Made by a program: the position numbers and the translations under genes. Shown in pieces: positions 58,548-64,000 of a DNA stretch of 64,000 bases. The stretch is from Plectrocnemia conspersa (Eukaryota > Arthropoda > Insecta > Trichoptera > Polycentropodidae). Numbering within the stretch: position 1 is the first letter of the stretch; the number at the start of each line of letters is the position of its first letter. The DNA lies in contig VTFK01000063.1 of the NCBI GenBank assembly GCA_009617715.1, positions 1,178,001 through 1,242,000 of the forward strand, read 5' to 3'. A model generated the notes under the pieces. The model was not told the DNA's origin. It was given only the letters and a program-made list of their open reading frames with translations, and made no database searches.

Positions 58548-59114
58548 GACGTCTACTTAAATTCCCGCATCGAGAGAAGTTGTCACCGTTTTGGTGAACG
58601 ACAGAAGGTTAGTAACAGTGGAACGGGCAGGACGAAACCCATGCTGTTGGTCTAACAAAACTTGCCGAAAGTGATTATAGAGATATTTATGAATAATTAT
58701 TTCAAATAATTTAGCAGGAGCTGACAACATTGCGACTGGTCTATAATTCTTTATATATAATTTGTCACCCTTTTATGAATAGGGGTAACTTTTGTGCATT
58801 TCCATAGATCAGAAAATGACGATGTCTTGAGAATCTTTCCATAGATACATTTTAGAGGAGCAGCGAGACTGACTTCGCAACCCTTCAAAATAAAATCAGG
58901 AATTAAATCAGGTCCAGAAGAACGCCCCTGTCTTTAATTTATTAAATCCGTATTTAAAATCTGAGTGCTTAGTTTCTGTGATGGTCAGTACTGAAGATCA
59001 AGAACATGAAGAAGGAAGCGACTGAGCAGAAGGCGAAAAATATTCCATGAAAACAAAACGAAAATATTGCGCAAAACTGTCAGCAATATTTTGTGAACTG
59101 TACAATGTTATCGT

Positions 59115-60295
59115 CGAAGTTCATCACTTTCGACGATTATGATTACTTACGTCTTTAAAAAGTATTATTTTTTAGCATAGATTTGTGAAAGTAAATTCAG
59201 AAAATTTTAATAAAAGCATATTATAAATAACACTGCTACTTGATACATGCTTATGTTAAAAATACAATTAAAATAATATAAAGTATCAAATTTTCTTTTC
59301 ACATTCGTAAGCCTAAATTGTTCACGCGTCAGATTATGAATATTTTAACACATTCTTATTGATAAAGCCGAGTTAAATTTAATCAGTTACACACTCTCCA
59401 AGTTGTTACAGCGCCATTCAGACATTCAAGCACGCATATATACATTAATTCCGTATAAATCTTTATTATTCATGAAACACAGCCTATTTATAGGCCATGT
59501 GGCGTATAATTCCCCCTACAAAAGCAAATAAATTTCGCATAAAGCGACACCTATTTTCCTTGATAATATTTTTTTGCTTAGTAAAATAAGCACCCGGTCG
59601 AACAATGCAAAATAATATTTCTGACATTGATCTTAATAGTATCTCGACTGGTTCGTGGCACAAGTGACCCTTTTATCCTCGACGCTCCAGACGTTTGATC
59701 AGATATACCGAGCCCTGTCTTGGCGCCTTCTTTATCTTTATCCATTCATTCCATCATCTCGCTTATCCTGATTAAAAAACGTGCATATTTCTCTCCGCGG
59801 ACGGCGATGGAAATAATAAAAAATAAAAATAAAAAATAATAATAAATTCATGCGCGGCATGTTCAGTATACGAGAGGACTAAGAAACTTTTTGAGATTTA
59901 TACATTACAAAATTATGAAAAATTTAAAGTAAACTTAAGATGAAAAGATAATAATCTTTTGTAAGTAGATTTTATATAAAAACACATATTTATTTAAAAT
60001 AAAAAATAAAAAGGTTAATAAGTAATACTTGCGAAGGTTCAGCAATTAACATTGCAATTCAAAATATTGTATTGAAGCTTTAGTTAATAGTTTATACTAA
60101 AAAATCAGTAGTACAAAGCTTTAATAACCTTATTACAGCATTGAAAAAAATGCTTTAAATGCCAAAATACCTGTATTATTGAATACCCTAGTGATATATA
60201 AAAAAATAACATTGTTATGTAGTGCTCGTGTTAAAATTTTGCAGTCTAGAAGCTTTCTAGTTATTCCTCACATTTTTACAATACTGTTTATATAT
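59115..60295. other. AT-rich DNA, nothing recognised
   Basis: A moderately GC-richer part (59640-59820, CGCGGACGGCGATGG) lies between AT-rich blocks. No gene, repeat end or RNA fold is supported. Confidence 0.35.
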
Positions 60296-60299
60296 CAAA

Positions 60300-60625
60300 G
60301 GGTGGCAAAACGGAGACGAATAAAGAAAGTGGAGTTTTTTATATGTGTATGTACATACATGACGGAGAACATATTTTCATTTCCGCGGAAGATCGAGGCT
60401 ACCTAAATTGCGTTGCGTCCTTTTAAATGCTTCGGCCGGACCATAAAAAGTATTTTATTTCCCCCCTTCAATGGTTATGTACTGGTGATAAAAGTGATTG
60501 GTGGGCTTATACCGCCGGATTGTGAGATATCGTTTAATTAAGTGACCCAAGACTTTGACGGATGCTCTACGGCGTAAAACATCATCCAAAGAATCGCAGC
60601 ATTTGGTTTCAAATATTCATTAAAA
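60300..60625. other. GC-richer island
   Basis: CpG-containing stretch (GGCCGGACCATAAAA, ACCGCCGGATTG). Contains TTTAATTAAGTG, a homeodomain-type site. No protein-like frame. Confidence 0.25.
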
Positions 60626-61930
60626 GTCGTATATAATTATGCCGGAAAAATATTATCAAACCAAGGGTAATCTGTAAAGCTTCACACCAATATAATCTAA
60701 CTAAGGTAACCACTTAGAATGATTAATGTGGTACGTGTTAATAATGGTTGATCCATTAGCTAATACATTTATCTTGAATAGTATGTAGTTTGAATCTTTG
60801 GTTGTCCGAGATTTACAGGTATATTTAGTACCAAGTATTTTGTGCTAATTAAAATGTATGAATATAATAGAATTGCCATTATCCTTGAAATTCAGTGAAT
60901 CTTTACATTGTTATCCCACAACTAATTTTCTAAAGATTTTCCGTCAATACGTATATTATTATAAAAAGAAATGCGGACTTTTCATTATGGTTTATTTATT
61001 TTATTTTTATATTACATTTTAAGAGAATAAATAATAAAACCATTATATATAACAATTAAATTAAAACATGTTTTTCTGTATAATACTTCAAAGTTACAGA
61101 ATAAATTAATTTTTAAACACATACGATTCCTAAAATTATTTTCACAGCCTTTGTGTTTAACTAATAAATAAATGACGCATGTTAACCGATAATTCAACAG
61201 CTAGGCCTTTGGATTAGTATTGTTTCGGTTCAAGGTTTAACCTTTAACATATTATTTGAATATATTATAATATATTCAAAGTGAATTGGACGGAAAAAAT
61301 AATTTCAGGGCTTTTTTATTTTAATTATATTTTAACGCTTAAAATGTAAATGATGTATTTTTATTTTCACGAATCAGATATTATTTATGAATTATTTATA
61401 AGCTTAGTTGTAAAGTAATAAAAAATATTTTAACTCATCTAAGATGAATTAATTTATTTTTAATAATTTTAATATAGTTGTTTCTAACAAAATATGAAAA
61501 ACCATACACTTAATATTTTCGGGTCTTTTGCTGTTTTGAAGGTGAAGATTTTTATAATATTTTATATTTTATGGGTTCTAAATAAAATATGCTCTTTACA
61601 TTTATTTGCATGCTAATAAAATTAAAAAAAAAATATACTAATTTTAAAAAAACAAAATTTATTCACATGTATGTTTAGTGAGAGATAAAAAAATATTGAA
61701 AGTAAAACCTTTTTTTTAGTACTATTATATTTATTGAAAATAAAACATTGTATCAAAAAATATTTAAGATAAAGATTTATTGTGTTTTTAAACGTTTTTA
61801 AAACTTATTTAAATATTAGTGAAACCCTTTAGAAGGTTTATTAAGCATTAAAAACATCTATAAAAATTCATTAATATAGTGCAGGGTAAAGAAGTCAACT
61901 ACTGATAAAATCATCATTTTATTGTATTTG
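60626..61930. other. AT-rich DNA with one perfect palindrome
   Basis: A 24-bp perfect palindrome centred at 61267/61268 (61256-61279; left half TTGAATATATTA). Otherwise A/T-rich low-complexity sequence without supported genes. Confidence 0.5.
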
Positions 61931-62619
61931 ATCATTAATCCTTTTAACGCCAAGCGCATGATATGATGCGCAACTAAATCTACTGTCTAACGCCAAGCGC
62001 ACGATATGATGCGCTCGTTAAAACCTTCGTTTTTTAAAGAAACGGAAAGGGAAAAGTTGCCAATATATGTTTTAAAAGTCAGTTTGAGTTCCTAGTAAAC
62101 GATTTCAGTGATTTTATTTATAGAATTTGCGATGAAACAGTTGTATATATAATTATAAAGTCACGCCTTAATTTTAGTCGTTTGTATTTCGCGCGCGGTT
62201 TCGATCGTGCTTCTTTAGACCACTTTTAGGGTTAGCACAAACGCATCGCGGAAATTCGTTTTTTTATACTTTAATTTATAAATCGAAATTAAATTATGTC
62301 ATCAATATTTTAATGATAATTGTGATTTGTAAATACTTGTAAATATATTTATACGTTATTTCGACTGTTTTCATATTGTCAACTGTTTTTGTGATTGGTT
62401 TTTATTGTTTGTAATAATTAAATAATAATTACTATTAAATACTTTTTAATAAATATAAATAAGATATAATTAATAAAATATCAATATTAACTCTTAGTAA
62501 ATATTAAATAATAATAATAATAACAAAAACGATTCCTTGTCGTAGAATCATTTTATTTTACTTGTTCTATTATTTTATAATTTATTTGTAATGTGTTTAT
62601 TTATTTACATTAAATTAAT

Positions 62620-62661
62620 ACCATCGTGACCTAACAGGTTACCCCAATGCGTCACGATGGT
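62620..62661 (-). repeat. orphan LINE 3' hairpin inside TTAA element copy 2
   Basis: ACCATCGTGAC / GTCACGATGGT is a perfect 11-bp stem and the cleanest of the five hairpins. It sits in the same internal position as in copy 1. Confidence 0.8.
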
Positions 62662-62720
62662 CGAAAAGTTTATTATTTGTTGTATATATATGTGTGTGTG
62701 TGTGTAATATATATTACATA

Positions 62721-63085
62721 TTCCGCCTGGAGTGTAGATATGTTGCACTCTTGCCGGTCCCAAGCCCGGATAAAGGAGGAGGGTTTCTATCATGGAGCAA
62801 ACCAACCAACGTAGATAAATCCAAATAGTTATGAAAAAATCACAAAGAAATAATAAATTCGCTCCGATTCATAATGATCTAGATTCTAGACGATCGAAAT
62901 CTAGATAAACGATTGGACTTCAATTTTGGAAGCTGGAATGTGCAATATTACAACCAGGAAAAAAATGCAAACAATAGCGGAAGAAATACTAAAACTCAAG
63001 ATATATCTAGAAGCCCTACAAGAAATTAGGTGGAAAGGCCAAAACCGATCACCGGTTGTAGTGCCGTGGAAGAAGAAGAAGAATA
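62721..63085 (+). pseudogene. RTE-type LINE leader and endonuclease start (uninterrupted)
   Basis: After a leader with GCCGGTCCCAAGCCCGGATA, the plus strand reads SWNV at 62931 and, after a one-base shift, QPGKKMQTIAEEILKLKIYL and ALQEIRWKGQN. This is the well-known start of RTE/BovB-type endonuclease domains (WNVR-x-L-x-x-PGK ... ALQEIRW). The glutamate of QEIRW is a catalytic metal ligand in this enzyme class. The sequence then jumps to a (GAA)n tract, so the rest of ORF2 is deleted. Confidence 0.7.
62877..62891. other. putative hAT excision footprint
   Basis: ATCTAGATTCTAGAC occupies the exact position where copy 1 has ACCTAGAC-MITE-ACCTAGAC. It reads as nearly two copies of the 8-bp target (8 plus 7 bp) with changes at the junction, as hAT excision leaves. 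Alternative: independent local duplication. Confidence 0.55.
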
Positions 63086-63723
63086 TGTATATAATATAAA
63101 TTATACATATAATTATATATAGTTAAATGTAACATCGTATCTTGCTATCAAGTTTTATTATTTATTATTTTTATATATAAAGAAATATGACAACCTTCAA
63201 CAACAACCAATTGCAAACACCATTGATCAAAAACAAACGGTTTGGTTATTAGGGTTATTTTTGTGTACATTATATGTGATTTTGTATGCATCAAAGAAAT
63301 CTTGTCGATTTGTAAATTTTATTAACAGGATGTAAGTCAGACGAAGAAAAAATGCGTTGCAGATTTATATATTAAAATTGTCTCAGTGTGAGCATGACGC
63401 TGCTTGTCGTTCGCTTGTATAGTGCCGCGCGCGTGCATGTGTGTGTAGGTGTGTGTACGCGAGCCAACACGCGGACCGACCAATTGATTTAGTTTTGTTC
63501 ACTTTATATTTCCAACAATACGACTAAAAATGTTTGTTTATTGATATCATTAGAATGTTTAAATCATGTTAATCATACATATATAATTTTAAAATATAAA
63601 AATTGAGTATTTTGGCTGTAATGATGTGTTAAACAGAGTAAGTAGCCAAAAAATTATATCGCTAAAAACGCATGGCGTACAGCGAGTAATTAAGAATTTA
63701 CCGATCGGCGGTCTAAGGGTTAA

Positions 63724-64000
63724 TTTAAGTGGTTTTTAGTATATATTTGAAAATAATTTCAGTAAAAATTCACAAAAATAAACGATGTCCAGAAAAAAAA
63801 ATATATTTTAAAGTTTTATATATATTTGTATATATATAATTGATAACAAATATTGTATTAATTTTATTCTACTGTTTAATTGTGCATAAAAGATTGTCAC
63901 AGTTTAAAAATATTATTTTTGTAATCAATAAATATTTATAGGTTACACTATCCTGATCTGGGTTGGTGTTTTTTTTATATAATGCAAAGTTCTGAAGGTC
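63724..64000. other. AT-rich DNA, nothing recognised
   Basis: Short AT-rich stretch to the window end with no supported feature. Confidence 0.5.

Larger units (their letters stand above)
57310..59110 (-). mobile_element. 5'-truncated CR1/Daphne-like LINE, copy D
   Basis: Longest of the three family members. On the minus strand it enters ORF2 near SQNIADSFAQYF (about 59100), the region just upstream of the RT core. It continues through a frameshifted FFWT-to-FNS stretch equivalent to GPDLIPDFILKGC, the RT domain, the C-terminal domain and the 3' hairpin (57362-57324). Loss of the 5' half is typical of incomplete reverse transcription. No target duplication could be identified. Confidence 0.85.
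61935..63723 (+). mobile_element. TTAA composite element, copy 2 (both ends present)
   Basis: Flanked by TTAA at 61935-61938 and 63720-63723. The left end TCCTTTTAACGCC and the inverse right end CCCTTAGACCGCC match at 9 of 13 positions, in the style of piggyBac ends. The left subterminal region has two direct repeats (CAAGCGCATGATATGATGCG and CAAGCGCACGATATGATGCG). The right end carries ACGCATGGCGT, related in inverse. About 1.78 kb, no transposase. It shares all internal parts with copy 1 except the hAT MITE. Confidence 0.72.

Noticed and set aside
61256..61279. Regulatory palindrome or terminator
   Set aside because: A perfect 24-bp palindrome made almost wholly of A and T is not surprising in this composition, and no neighbouring gene gives it a role.

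Overview
This window looks like intergenic or intronic DNA from an insect nuclear genome. It is strongly A+T rich, by eye about three quarters A+T. It has no operons, no intact protein-coding gene that I can name, long (TA)n microsatellites, one eukaryotic nuclear tRNA-Ala gene, and many decayed eukaryotic transposons. The mix of transposon families (CR1/Daphne-like and Jockey LINEs, RTE, tRNA-headed SINEs, TTAA-type and hAT DNA elements) fits an insect, possibly a moth or butterfly. The order cannot be fixed from the sequence.

Layout. From 0 to 9 kb there is a LINE relic (about 99-310), a tRNA-related SINE head (815-892), a 145-bp GC-rich segment present twice (2756-2900 and 6523-6670), a DNA element with 24-bp inverted ends (3122-4010), two small tandem repeats, and a piggyBac-type element (7996-8686) that keeps the cysteine-rich end of its transposase. 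From 9 to 16 kb the DNA is AT-rich with GC-richer islands and a local duplication/inversion cluster (11.9-13.5 kb). From 16.6 to 18.3 kb lies a 5'-truncated minus-strand LINE with a readable reverse transcriptase. From 18 to 38 kb the sequence is mostly unremarkable AT-rich DNA with GC islands, a hairpin at 19.4 kb, the tRNA-Ala gene at 26.3 kb and a Jockey LINE relic at 33.0-34.3 kb. From 38 to 48 kb there are a 250-bp (TA)n tract, an unassigned 80-codon ORF, and a ~2-kb TTAA element with a nested hAT MITE (41.86-43.9 kb). These are followed by a nested hairpin, the inverted partner of the 33-kb repeat and a 92-bp direct duplication. From 48 to 64 kb there are a second (TA)n tract, two more copies of the same LINE family (48.8 and 57.3 kb), another Jockey relic (50.9 kb), an LTR-like promoter candidate (54.3 kb), and the second copy of the TTAA element (61.94-63.72 kb).

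How the parts relate. Three minus-strand LINE copies share a 3' terminal hairpin, and the same hairpin lies inside both TTAA elements. The two TTAA elements are diverged copies of one composite that had already captured LINE-tail and RTE pieces before it multiplied. Copy 1 carries a 254-bp hAT MITE with a perfect 8-bp target duplication. Copy 2 shows what looks like the excision scar at the same position. No host protein-coding gene can be supported, and I found no convincing new multi-gene system. The most informative content is the transposon history plus a few duplicated GC-rich segments that may be regulatory.
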